A DNA stretch of 64,000 nt from Candidatus Pedobacter colombiensis (GCA_029202485.1 CP119313.1:4092001-4156000), one strand, 5' to 3'; shown: positions 8,532-15,444, counted from the stretch's first letter. The notes: generated by a model from the sequence alone, not told the origin. Numbers and translations are program-made.

Positions 8532-8870
8532 TCACATAACCTTTTTTAAAATATCTGCCTTGATAGTATCCAGTGCAACATTTGCCTGAATTTCCTGAAC
8601 TTTATAACGCTTGCTTTTAATATTTGTAGGGTTGATAATATCCTTAACAAAATCAGGGGACATTGCTAAAATCACACGTTCATCTCTTTTGTAGTTATTA
8701 TTATTTTTCTTTGCAAAAGAGACTTCCTTCTTCCTGATTATTATGGTGTCAATTATGCATCCATTTTTTAATTCTTCGACCTTTTTTGCTTCAACAGGTA
8801 TCTGACTGAAGGATTTGCAGAAAGTAAATATATTACCTGCAATAAAGAATATTAATAGTATTTTTTTCAT
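8532..8870 (-). pseudogene. N-terminal part of IS-split exported protein
   Basis: This 112-codon frame starts with a signal peptide (MKKILLIFFIAGNIF, cleavage probably near SFSQ). It ends at a TGA at 8532-8534 that is supplied by the terminal bases of the IS. The last native codons read Lys-Lys-Val-Met and continue in frame as Ala-Lys-Glu-Ser-Trp at 7298 once the IS and one CAT duplicate are removed. The original gene therefore ran 8870 to 6723 on the minus strand and coded about 303 residues. I recognise no domain. Export is likely, and the truncated product is probably non-functional. Confidence 0.8.
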
Positions 8871-9023
8871 GTTAATAAGTTACAGTTTACTCCATTTACG
8901 ATATAATCCGATGTAGGAAGATTTATGCTATGACCGCCAACTGGATAGACCTGTATCTTCATTATATTATTAAGTTAGGTAGAATCTCTAAATATATTTA
9001 ACTGGCAGGGAATACTTAAGTGT

Positions 9024-9794
9024 CTACTTATCTACAACCTCTTTATTTGTATAATATATTATATTAGATTTAATTTCCTTCGGATAAAAAAGCTTATACT
9101 CATAAATGTATTCGGGAAAATTAAGCTCCACATACTTTTTTATTCGATCTGAATATACCCTAGGCTCTCTAAAGTACCTAAGACTATCCCTGAGTTCTGA
9201 ATTAAAAGCAATCTTATATGCCATCTTTTTTGTTAAGAGATAATCCACATTTCGCACATAATAATTATTAAGCGTTTCCTTTGCCTTAAGAAATAAAGGT
9301 TTTTTATCTTCGGTATATATTTTGTCGATCTGATGATGGTCTGGTGCTGAATTGTAAAAACTCTGGATAATGCTATCCTGATTCCTGGACAACTGATAAG
9401 TATATTTCATATACTTTTTTGTAATACTATTATTGACAGAATAAACTGGTCCATTACCATGATAACTCATAATCGTATCCTTCCCAACAATTTGTCTATG
9501 TGGAACAATGGGTTTGTAATAATTTTGAGTATTTATATCAATTTCCCGCCACAGTCCGCCCTCCTTTTGATAAAAATGAATACCTGCTCCTATTGCATAA
9601 AGTTTAAAATTTGGAATATAAATATCTAATCCAGAATGATTAATAATAGAAACACTAAGAGAGAGTTCCTTTACTCCCTTGTCATTATTTTCTTCAATTA
9701 ATTTCAAACGGATTTCTACAGGTAGATTGGTGTCCTGAGCATATATAAAGGACATCGATATGCTAAAAAACAATGTTATTAGTATTTTTTTCAT
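9024..9794 (-). CDS. exported protein of unknown function (possible immunity partner)
   Basis: This 256-residue protein has a clear signal peptide (MKKILITLFFSISMSFIYAQ) and no lipobox. The mature part begins with a beta-rich segment (VEIRLKLIEENNDKGVKELS) resembling Bacteroidota exported proteins of unknown function, and is rich in Tyr, Lys and Asn. It starts only 6 bp after the stop of a fragment carrying HELVH (9801-10010) on the same strand, so the two were probably co-transcribed. Toxin fragments of this kind are usually followed by their immunity gene, and a periplasmic immunity protein would carry a signal peptide. That role is inferred from position alone. Confidence 0.6.
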   Translation of the reverse strand: MKKILITLFFSISMSFIYAQDTNLPVEIRLKLIEENNDKGVKELSLSVSIINHSGLDIYIPNFKLYAIGAGIHFYQKEGGLWREIDINTQNYYKPIVPHRQIVGKDTIMSYHGNGPVYSVNNSITKKYMKYTYQLSRNQDSIIQSFYNSAPDHHQIDKIYTEDKKPLFLKAKETLNNYYVRNVDYLLTKKMAYKIAFNSELRDSLRYFREPRVYSDRIKKYVELNFPEYIYEYKLFYPKEIKSNIIYYTNKEVVDK

Positions 9795-9800
9795 GATTAT

Positions 9801-10010
9801 CTAATTACATGGGGCTAAATATACATGAACTAATTCATGCCCCATCTCTGCTAGAATCCCATCTGGATTATGTCCATCGATCATCACCAAAGGAGAAATA
9901 TAAATTATAGAAATAGCACTACTTCCACTACCTGAATTTCCTGTGTAGCCACTTGCTCCAACCATCCCTCCATAACCATTTTGACTTTTTTTTGTATTAA
10001 ATTTATGATT
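9801..10010 (-). pseudogene. C-terminal toxin-like fragment with HExxH motif
   Basis: A frame of 69 codons, open from 10010 to the stop at 9801, has no proper start. It opens with a Gly/Ser-rich linker (GYGGMVGASGYTGNSGSG) and contains EMGHELVHVYLAP, which includes HELVH, a zinc-metallopeptidase HExxH motif. A Gly-rich linker with a C-terminal HExxH resembles the tip of Rhs or other polymorphic toxins with M91-like peptidase domains. Its upstream end is cut by a degenerate IS end at 9997-10032. It is too short to be functional. The toxin assignment is an inference from motif and context. Confidence 0.5.
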
Positions 10011-10032
10011 TTAATCCGTTGTTCAATATTTG
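9997..10032 (-). mobile_element. degenerate solo end of an IS related to the two intact copies
   Basis: These 36 bp match the inner part of the orfA-side IS end (the same sequence as 11388-11423) at 32 positions, with weaker similarity continuing to about 10044. No transposase sequence follows; the fragment runs directly into the toxin-like tail. It is the scar of an older insertion whose body was deleted. Confidence 0.6.
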
Positions 10033-10138
10033 AAGAATTGAATACGAGCTCTTACATAGCACTTATCTTCTAAACTATGTCGAAGTTATATACTTAACTA
10101 CATAGTTTAGTCCTCTCAATAATATAATAAGAAGTTAC
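10033..10138. other. non-coding remnant DNA in the island
   Basis: Apart from the inverted repeat at 10070-10110 I see no coding potential here. The stretch is AT-rich and lies between the relic IS end and the stop codon of the gene interrupted by IS copy 2. Confidence 0.5.
10070..10110. repeat. 11-bp perfect inverted repeat
   Basis: CTAAACTATGT at 10070-10080 is the exact reverse complement of 10100-10110, with a 19-base spacer that contains a further AAGT/ACTT pair. It lies just past the natural stop (10139) of the gene interrupted by IS copy 2, so on the minus strand it could be that gene's terminator. A protein-binding site is the alternative. Confidence 0.5.
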
Positions 10139-10201
10139 CTAGTTTTTCTTAAAATCTTTTCTAATTAATGGCGCCGTACCGGTAATCGGGGTATATAGTT
10201 C
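10139..10201 (-). pseudogene. detached 3' end of the exported-protein gene interrupted by IS copy 2
   Basis: When IS copy 2 and one GTTC duplicate are removed, the reading frame that enters from 11435 continues here. It codes about 19 further residues (reading YTPITGTAPLIRKDFKKN after the junction) to a TAG at 10139-10141. The in-frame continuation shows that this is the original C-terminus of the gene at 11430-12074. Confidence 0.75.
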
Positions 10202-10250
10202 TGAAGTACTCCCGGTTTGCTGGACAGCTATAGGTCAAACTTAAGATTAT

Positions 10251-11102
10251 TTAGGACACTTTTTTATTATTTTGATAGAATACCTCATTTGGCGTAAGAT
10301 CGTCCATTGACCGATGCCTTCGTTCATTGTTATAAAATTCCACATACCGTTTTATACCCTGGAATAATTCCATACCACCGTTAGGTGGGTTAAGATAAAT
10401 ATACTCCTGTTTCAAAGATCTCCAGAATCGCTCAATGAACACATTATCCAAGGCTCTTCCCTTGCCATCCATAGATATACTTACATTACTGTCTTTAAGT
10501 GCTTTAGTGAAGATCGGACTGGTGAACTGTGAGCCTTGATCCGTATTAAATATACCAGGTGTACCATGTTCTTCAATGGTTTCAAGCAGTACATCTCTGC
10601 ACCATTCTACGGTCATGGTATTTGAAATGCTCCATCCGACAATCTTTCGGCTGTACACATCAATAATGGCAAACATATACATGAAGCCTCTGAACATGGG
10701 AATATAAGTGATATCAGCCTGCCAAACCTGGCCCGGCCGATCTATTTTCAAGCCTTTCAGCAAATATGGATATTTATGGTGTGCCGCATTAGCCTTGCTC
10801 AGGTTCTTTTTAGGATAAATTGTCCGCAGGTTCATCACACGATAAAGACGACGTATACGCTTGTTATTCACATGACATCCCAAATCTTTGTTAAGATACG
10901 CAGTCATCCGGTCCACGCCGTAAAACGGGCAGTCAAGAAACTTACGGTCAATCAAATTCATTATCGACTGGTTGAACAGCGACTCGCCTTTAGGCTTGAA
11001 ATAATAGCAGCTGCGCTGCAAGTTCAGTAGCTTGCACTGACTGGCAATACTCAGCGCCTGGTGCTCCGGGGAAATAAGGCTACGCCTTTCAATCATACTC
11101 AT
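10251..11102 (-). CDS. IS3-family transposase OrfB, copy 2
   Basis: This is identical to the copy-1 OrfB except Met instead of Ile at residue 3. It has the rve core with Asp130, Asp188 and Glu224, 283 residues. It overlaps orfA by 4 bp (ATGA), and the same A7 slippery run lies upstream in the orfA frame. Confidence 0.96.
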   Translation of the reverse strand: MSMIERRSLISPEHQALSIASQCKLLNLQRSCYYFKPKGESLFNQSIMNLIDRKFLDCPFYGVDRMTAYLNKDLGCHVNNKRIRRLYRVMNLRTIYPKKNLSKANAAHHKYPYLLKGLKIDRPGQVWQADITYIPMFRGFMYMFAIIDVYSRKIVGWSISNTMTVEWCRDVLLETIEEHGTPGIFNTDQGSQFTSPIFTKALKDSNVSISMDGKGRALDNVFIERFWRSLKQEYIYLNPPNGGMELFQGIKRYVEFYNNERRHRSMDDLTPNEVFYQNNKKVS

Positions 11103-11377
11103 TTCCCCAAGACTTTTTTTAGGAAATCAACCTGGATCTGAAGTTCGCCAATCTTGGAGTACAGTTCCTTCTCTTTAGATTCTTCCTTTTCATCTGGTTT
11201 CTCTGAACCAAACACCGTATCGGCTTTCTCAAGAAATTCACGCTTCCACGCGGTGATCTGTGTGGGATGGAGACTGTATTTGGACGCAAGTTCTTGCATG
11301 GTACTACTTTCCTTAATTGCTTCAAGCACCACTTTGGTCTTGAAAACAGAACTGAATTTTCTACGCTCTTTTTTCAT
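11099..11377 (-). CDS. IS3-family transposase OrfA, copy 2
   Basis: This has the same protein sequence as copy-1 OrfA: an N-terminal helix-turn-helix and a C-terminal coiled-coil helix, about 92 residues from the ATG at 11377 (an in-frame TTG at 11383 is an alternative). It is the DNA-binding part of the transposase and the N-terminal half of the predicted OrfAB frameshift product. Confidence 0.93.
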   Translation of the reverse strand: MKKERRKFSSVFKTKVVLEAIKESSTMQELASKYSLHPTQITAWKREFLEKADTVFGSEKPDEKEESKEKELYSKIGELQIQVDFLKKVLGK

Positions 11378-11429
11378 TTTCAACTGTTAAATTTATGAAT
11401 TTAATCAGCTGTCCAATATTTGGGGAGTA

Positions 11430-12074
11430 TTATAGTTCATACTTGTATTCTTCTTTAGGTTTTCCGCTTTTATACCAATCTACAATAGATTTATAAGAAG
11501 GAGTGCCCCCTGAAGGGAATAATCCATTTAAATAATTATGGATCAAATTCAAAGCGTTAATTCCTAATGGGGTTTTAATATATCTTGAACCATTGTCTCC
11601 ACTACTTTCCATAGAGCTATATTGTTTTATTTGCGGAGTGACTATATTAATATTTACAAGTCTAATTAACTCTGGAATATCATCTTTTTTCACCCATAAA
11701 ACTTTTTCAACCTTAATTGTTATCACACCTTCAATCCCTCTCATACCTAACAAAAATTCCGTTGGTGATATTGAAAAAAGACCTGCTAAAAGGGACTTTA
11801 TTTTGTCATTGTTACTTGTTCGAAAAGTTGCCTCCGAGTTATTTTTCAAAATAATTTTTTCTTCTGGGAAAGAAGTTTCTAGCCATATTTTTCTGTCTGC
11901 ATTGTACTTTTCTTTTAAAATCACTGATGAGACAGAATGTTTAATTACACTGTCGAGCAAAATTTCCCTTGCCTTTTTAGAATCACGCTCTATTTTAGAT
12001 TGACTTTTTGCTGCATGTTTCATGCTTAATATTCCTATGAAAATTATAAAAATAATTTTTGTGTTCATATTCAT
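11430..12074 (-). CDS. exported protein of unknown function, C-terminus truncated by IS copy 2
   Basis: I start this gene at ATG 12074, where a signal peptide begins (MNMNTKIIFIIFIGILS). The frame is open upstream to a TTG at 12185, but that part reads like the end of another protein. The mature domain has no motif I recognise. The stop codon at 11430 comes from the IS: the native frame continues for about 19 residues at 10201-10139. Because only the extreme C-terminus is lost, the product might still fold. Like the other island genes it is AT-rich and encodes an exported protein, which may suggest a family of immunity or surface proteins. Confidence 0.65.
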   Translation of the reverse strand: MNMNTKIIFIIFIGILSMKHAAKSQSKIERDSKKAREILLDSVIKHSVSSVILKEKYNADRKIWLETSFPEEKIILKNNSEATFRTSNNDKIKSLLAGLFSISPTEFLLGMRGIEGVITIKVEKVLWVKKDDIPELIRLVNINIVTPQIKQYSSMESSGDNGSRYIKTPLGINALNLIHNYLNGLFPSGGTPSYKSIVDWYKSGKPKEEYKYEL

Positions 12075-12197
12075 TTTTAAACCTTCTACACCCGAACCCA
12101 TTCCATTTTTAATGGAATATATTCCATTGCCTTCATATATTGCGACATGGACATACCCAGAAGATCCAGCACTTAAAATTAACAAAATTTGTCTGGC
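12075..12197 (-). pseudogene. fragment with papain-like (NlpC/P60 or CHAP) signature
   Basis: This in-frame stretch directly upstream of the exported-protein gene reads LSAGSSGYVHVAIYEGNG followed by IYSIKNGMGSGVEG. The HVAIYEGNG core resembles the second catalytic histidine region of NlpC/P60 or CHAP cell-wall hydrolases. A stop at 12198-12200 and the island edge at 12221 cut it off. It may be a remnant of a toxin C-terminus preceding an immunity gene, parallel to the 9801-10010 fragment. The family call is weak. Confidence 0.35.
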
Positions 12198-12221
12198 CTA
12201 CTTTCACTTAGTTTAACAGGG

Positions 12222-12314
12222 CTACCCTATCCTCTTTTAAAACGGCCTTGCACTTTCATCTAAAATTCTTTCCCATTCAGGATGCCTTTTCAAATAGGCG
12301 GCTACAAATGGACA
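12222..12314 (+). repeat. 93-bp direct repeat, right copy (inside acetyltransferase 3' end)
   Basis: This is the intact counterpart of 6501-6593 (91 of 93 identical). It covers the last 26 codons of the GNAT gene plus 15 bp beyond its stop. A full-length gene at one end and a remnant of its 3' end at the other is the pattern left by an element integrating into the 3' end of a gene. Confidence 0.85.
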
Positions 12315-12545
12315 TAAAGGAATAAGTTTATAACCTTTATCTTCAATATATGACAATGTTTTCACTATGATAGCTGTTGCAGCCCCTTTGCCTTTTAATT
12401 CTTCAGGAGCTTCAGTATGGATCAACCAGATCTTTTTACCATGCTCTTTAAAATCTATAAATGCGGTATAGTCACCTATTTTTAATTCAAAACGCATATC
12501 AACCTGATTTTTAAGCAATGGTAGCTTTAGATATTCCTCATTCAT
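12237..12545 (-). CDS. GNAT family N-acetyltransferase (YjdJ-like, short form)
   Basis: This 102-residue protein matches the small GNAT subfamily (Acetyltransf_CG type). ELKGKGAATAIIVKTLSYIEDKG corresponds to the acetyl-CoA-binding Q/RxxGxG/A motif, and CPFVAAYLKRHPEW is the characteristic C-terminal signature. These proteins are presumed to transfer acetyl from acetyl-CoA to an unidentified amine. The 3' end is duplicated at 6501-6593, so the gene is the apparent target site of the island. The gene itself is intact. Confidence 0.85.
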   Translation of the reverse strand: MNEEYLKLPLLKNQVDMRFELKIGDYTAFIDFKEHGKKIWLIHTEAPEELKGKGAATAIIVKTLSYIEDKGYKLIPLCPFVAAYLKRHPEWERILDESARPF

Positions 12546-12647
12546 AGCAGCTGGTTTTAAGGGTTAATTATATGCACTAATTTACCTCAATAAAATCATA
12601 AAAAAAAGGAGCTAATAAAGCTTCATACCATCCCTAATCAAAAAAAA

Positions 12648-12661
12648 GCAACTTAATTGCA
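12648..12661 (+). promoter_or_regulatory. operator-like motif, copy 1
   Basis: GCAACTTAATTGCA is an imperfect palindrome (GCAA-n5-TTGC). It shares 11 of 14 bases with the copy at 12691-12704, consensus GCAACTTWRWTGCA. It is placed just upstream of a TonB receptor and His-rich lipoprotein operon, so a metal-responsive repressor of the Fur/Zur type is a plausible binder. The regulator is an inference. Confidence 0.45.
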
Positions 12662-12690
12662 TTTAAAATTGCATATCACAAAATATAAAT

Positions 12691-12704
12691 GCAACTTTGA
12701 TGCA
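12691..12704 (+). promoter_or_regulatory. operator-like motif, copy 2
   Basis: GCAACTTTGATGCA starts 43 bp after copy 1 and ends 3 bp before the ATG at 12708. With the preceding T it forms the imperfect palindrome TGCA...TGCA. A third pairing (TTGCAT at 12669-12674 with ATGCAA at 12689-12694) lies between. Binding here would block initiation of the downstream operon. Confidence 0.45.
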
Positions 12705-12707
12705 ATA

Positions 12708-13052
12708 ATGAACACAAGTGCAAAACAATTATGGACAAAACTGCAGCAGATCGGTTCCTATCTGTTAATTGCATTATTTCTGTTTATTTCAATTGCACAG
12801 CTTTTTCACCTGCATATCGATGTACATGAAAATCAAGAGGCATTATACGGAGATAACGAACGTATCCAGCTCTCAGATAAATGTACTGTTTGCGATTATT
12901 CCCATCATGTTCAGGGACAGCAGATACTTTTGTCCCATTCACAAGTGCTTACCATAACAAGCCCTGAAGCAATCACACTCAATACCCGAGTATTGACAGG
13001 GTTTTACGATTTTACCCCGCAAGTCACCGCAAACAAAGGCCCACCCCACTAA
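12708..13052 (+). CDS. small membrane protein with Cys/His motif, first gene of metal-uptake operon
   Basis: Starting at ATG 12708 the protein has 114 residues. A transmembrane helix (IGSYLLIALFLFISIAQLF) is followed by HLHIDVHEN and then CTVCDYSHH, which together look like a metal-binding site. The C-terminus ends NKGPP. Small proteins of this style, with a CxxC and histidines after one helix, precede metal-related TonB receptors in Bacteroidota. The longer frame back to 12657 overlaps the operator-like repeats and is unlikely. A role in metal sensing or delivery at the inner membrane is inferred. Confidence 0.6.
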   Translation: MNTSAKQLWTKLQQIGSYLLIALFLFISIAQLFHLHIDVHENQEALYGDNERIQLSDKCTVCDYSHHVQGQQILLSHSQVLTITSPEAITLNTRVLTGFYDFTPQVTANKGPPH

Positions 13053-13150
13053 CCTTAAACTCCCTTTTTCTATTTCCTTATTTACCCCTGCTTTAAGCGG
13101 GCAAGCATTCCTATGCCTATTTATTACTGTAAACCCAACTACAAAATTTA

Positions 13151-15382
13151 ATGAAGAGATTCTATACATTATTCCTTTTTCTGTTGATCAATCTTCAAGC
13201 AGCCTTTGGACAAGTTCTAAATTCTGTACCTGATTCGACATCAAAAACCAGATCTGCCCCATCCGTTCATCAATTAAAAGAAGTAGTGGTTAAAGACAAA
13301 CGGCTGCAGCTACGTCTAGAAGAGGAGTCTTTAAATGTAGTAACGGTTAACAGTGATTTTATACAACGCAACCTGGGCGGAAGTTTAATGAAAACCCTAG
13401 AACGTTTGCCAGGTATTAAAACAATAGGCATTGGTTCCGGTCAATCTAAACCACTAATCCGTGGATTGGGATTCAACAGAGTAGTGGTAACTGACAAGGG
13501 GGTAAAACATGAAGGCCAGCAATGGGGAGCGGATCATGGCCTGGAGATTGATCAGTTCGCCGCTGAAGAGATCGAGTTGATAAAAGGTGCAGCTTCCTTT
13601 ATCTATGGTTCTGATGCTATAGCAGGGGTAGTTGATGTTAAACCAGCTAATGCCCCACCGAAAAATACCCTGGGCGGTTCAGTTGATCTGTTGGGGAAAA
13701 GCAATAATAAACTATATGGAAGTTCTGTTAATCTCTTTGGAAGAAAAGAAAACTGGTTCTTTGACTCCCGCATAACCTATCAGAATTACGGAGACTACAG
13801 TGTACCCACGGATACGGTATTCGTTTATGATTATGCAGTTAGATTACACAAACGGCATTTGCGTAATACTGCCGGCATGGAAACAGGATTACACCTGAGT
13901 ACTGGTTACATGAAGGAGCATTTCAGATCAGTATTTTACTTCAGTAACATTTATAGTAAGAGTGGTTTTTTCGCCAATGCACATGGCCTGGAACCAAGAA
14001 GAGTAGACACCGAATTACATGATGTGTCTGCAAGGGATATCCAGACGCCTAGTCAGCAGGTAAACCATTTTAAGCTCATTAATCGCAGTAGTTATCAGGC
14101 AAATGGACATAACATGGAGATAGAGGTTGGATACCAACGAAATTTTCGTCAGGAATTAAGTCAGTATGTAAATCATGGCTATATGCCTCCTGTTTATCCT
14201 GATCATTTATCTATTTCTCCTGAACTGGAACGAGAATTTGATAAGCAGGTATATACACTGAATCTGAAAGATAGAATAATCATTGGAAAACATCATTTTA
14301 TTGCAGGCATTAATTCCGAATATCAGGACAATGCCATTGACGGTTGGACATTTTTAGTTCCTTCTTTCAACCAGGCCACTGCAGGACTATTCGTGTATGA
14401 TAAGTACAAAATCAACGAGCAGGTTTTGTTAAATGCAGCATTGAGGTATGATTATGGAAAGATCAGAATGTTTAAATATACAGACTGGTTTAATTCTGAT
14501 GTGACAAAAGATGGTACAACAACCTCAGAAATGCTGGTTAGAGCTGATGATTTGAACCGTTCTTTTAACAGCATAGTATGGTCAGCCGGTATAAATTACA
14601 ACTGTCAGAAATTGCTATTGAAGGCCAATATCGGCAAAAGTTTCAGAATGCCAATTGCCAAAGAGCTGGGTGCAAATGGGGTGAATTATCACTATTTCAG
14701 TTACGAAAAGGGAGATCCTACGCTTTCGCCTGAGCAGTCGTACCAACTTGACCTAAGTATTGGCTGGAACGAAGGCCACTGGTCGATGCTAATCAGTCCT
14801 TTTTACAACTATTTTCCAAATTACATCTACCTGAATCCTACAGCTCACCATGATTTTTACTATGGTGCGGGTAATCAGATTTTTCAATATGCTCAAAGTA
14901 AAGTCATTAGATACGGTGGTGAGTTACAGGTAAAATATAAGGTATTGAAAAGCCTTAGTACAGAATTTCTGTACGAATATTTATATGCAAGACAGCTATC
15001 AGGAGACAAGAAAGGTTATACACTTCCTTTCTCTCCACCGGCTTCAGCTTTGTTTAATCTAACCTGGTCACCGGAGTCAGATTCCTTTCTTAAACATTCC
15101 TATTTTTCTATAGACTACCGGATCACTGCGAGACAAAATAACATTGTCCCTCCCGAAAAGAAAACACCAGGTTATAGCCTCATCAACCTCCAGGCAGGCA
15201 CCAGGATCAGTATCTATAATCAGCAGCTGATGTTCAGTTTGCAAATGCAAAACCTGCTGAATACCCGATACCTCAATCACACCAGTTTTTATAGGCTTAT
15301 TGAATTACCTGAGCAAGGAAGGAACATTATCCTATCCTTAAAGATCCCTTTTAACACTCCTTTAAAGAACAAAAACTTATAA
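13151..15382 (+). CDS. TonB-dependent outer membrane receptor, probable metal (zinc?) uptake
   Basis: This 743-residue outer-membrane receptor has a signal peptide (MKRFYTLFLFLLINLQAAFG), a plug domain (about residues 45-160, with GGSLMKTLERLPGI and SQSKPLIRGLGFNRV) and a 22-strand-type barrel ending in a typical aromatic-rich terminus. The plug contains GADHGLEIDQFAAEEIELIKG, similar to receptors of the ZnuD/copper type rather than SusC, and there is no N-terminal carboxypeptidase-like domain. Neighbouring His-rich lipoproteins and a Cys/His membrane protein support a metal or metallophore substrate. Zinc is my best guess, not shown by the sequence. Confidence 0.85.
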   Translation: MKRFYTLFLFLLINLQAAFGQVLNSVPDSTSKTRSAPSVHQLKEVVVKDKRLQLRLEEESLNVVTVNSDFIQRNLGGSLMKTLERLPGIKTIGIGSGQSKPLIRGLGFNRVVVTDKGVKHEGQQWGADHGLEIDQFAAEEIELIKGAASFIYGSDAIAGVVDVKPANAPPKNTLGGSVDLLGKSNNKLYGSSVNLFGRKENWFFDSRITYQNYGDYSVPTDTVFVYDYAVRLHKRHLRNTAGMETGLHLSTGYMKEHFRSVFYFSNIYSKSGFFANAHGLEPRRVDTELHDVSARDIQTPSQQVNHFKLINRSSYQANGHNMEIEVGYQRNFRQELSQYVNHGYMPPVYPDHLSISPELEREFDKQVYTLNLKDRIIIGKHHFIAGINSEYQDNAIDGWTFLVPSFNQATAGLFVYDKYKINEQVLLNAALRYDYGKIRMFKYTDWFNSDVTKDGTTTSEMLVRADDLNRSFNSIVWSAGINYNCQKLLLKANIGKSFRMPIAKELGANGVNYHYFSYEKGDPTLSPEQSYQLDLSIGWNEGHWSMLISPFYNYFPNYIYLNPTAHHDFYYGAGNQIFQYAQSKVIRYGGELQVKYKVLKSLSTEFLYEYLYARQLSGDKKGYTLPFSPPASALFNLTWSPESDSFLKHSYFSIDYRITARQNNIVPPEKKTPGYSLINLQAGTRISIYNQQLMFSLQMQNLLNTRYLNHTSFYRLIELPEQGRNIILSLKIPFNTPLKNKNL

Positions 15383-15444
15383 ATCTATAATAACATCATC
15401 AAATGGACACAATTAAAACTTCACACAAAAACACTTTACTAAAC

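Larger units (their letters stand above)
7302..8534 (+). mobile_element. IS3-family insertion sequence, copy 1
   Basis: The element is 1233 bp with imperfect terminal inverted repeats: TATAATACTCCCCAAATATT on the left, and TGAAGTACTCCCGGTTTGCT as the complement of the right end. Both ends share TACTCCC and GGACAGCT. It is flanked by a 3-bp duplication CAT (7299-7301 and 8535-8537). It carries orfA and orfB with an A7 slippery site between them, the usual IS3 arrangement. It is nearly identical to the inverted copy at 10202-11434; the one difference I see is codon 3 of orfB (Ile here, Met there). It interrupts an exported-protein gene. Confidence 0.95.
10202..11434 (-). mobile_element. IS3-family insertion sequence, copy 2 (inverted)
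   Basis: This 1233-bp element has the same termini as copy 1 but the opposite orientation. It is flanked by a 4-bp duplication GTTC (10198-10201 and 11435-11438). OrfA and OrfB are intact and the two copies are almost identical, so at least one insertion is recent. It sits about 20 codons before the end of an exported-protein gene. Confidence 0.95.

Noticed and set aside
10776..11030. 84-codon plus-strand frame in IS copy 2, with an identical counterpart in copy 1
   Set aside because: It mirrors the orfB sequence on the opposite strand and recurs only because the IS is duplicated.
11593..12003. 136-codon plus-strand frame inside the island
   Set aside because: It lies opposite the exported-protein gene, which has a signal peptide and an IS-restorable frame; this frame has neither a convincing start nor a recognisable domain.
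6501..12314. Prophage or conjugative element
   Set aside because: No phage structural, replication, relaxase or integrase genes are visible; only IS elements and small exported or fragmentary genes.
12657..12707. Upstream start for the small Cys/His membrane protein
   Set aside because: It would put the operator-like repeats inside the coding region and add an atypical N-terminus; ATG 12708 is better.
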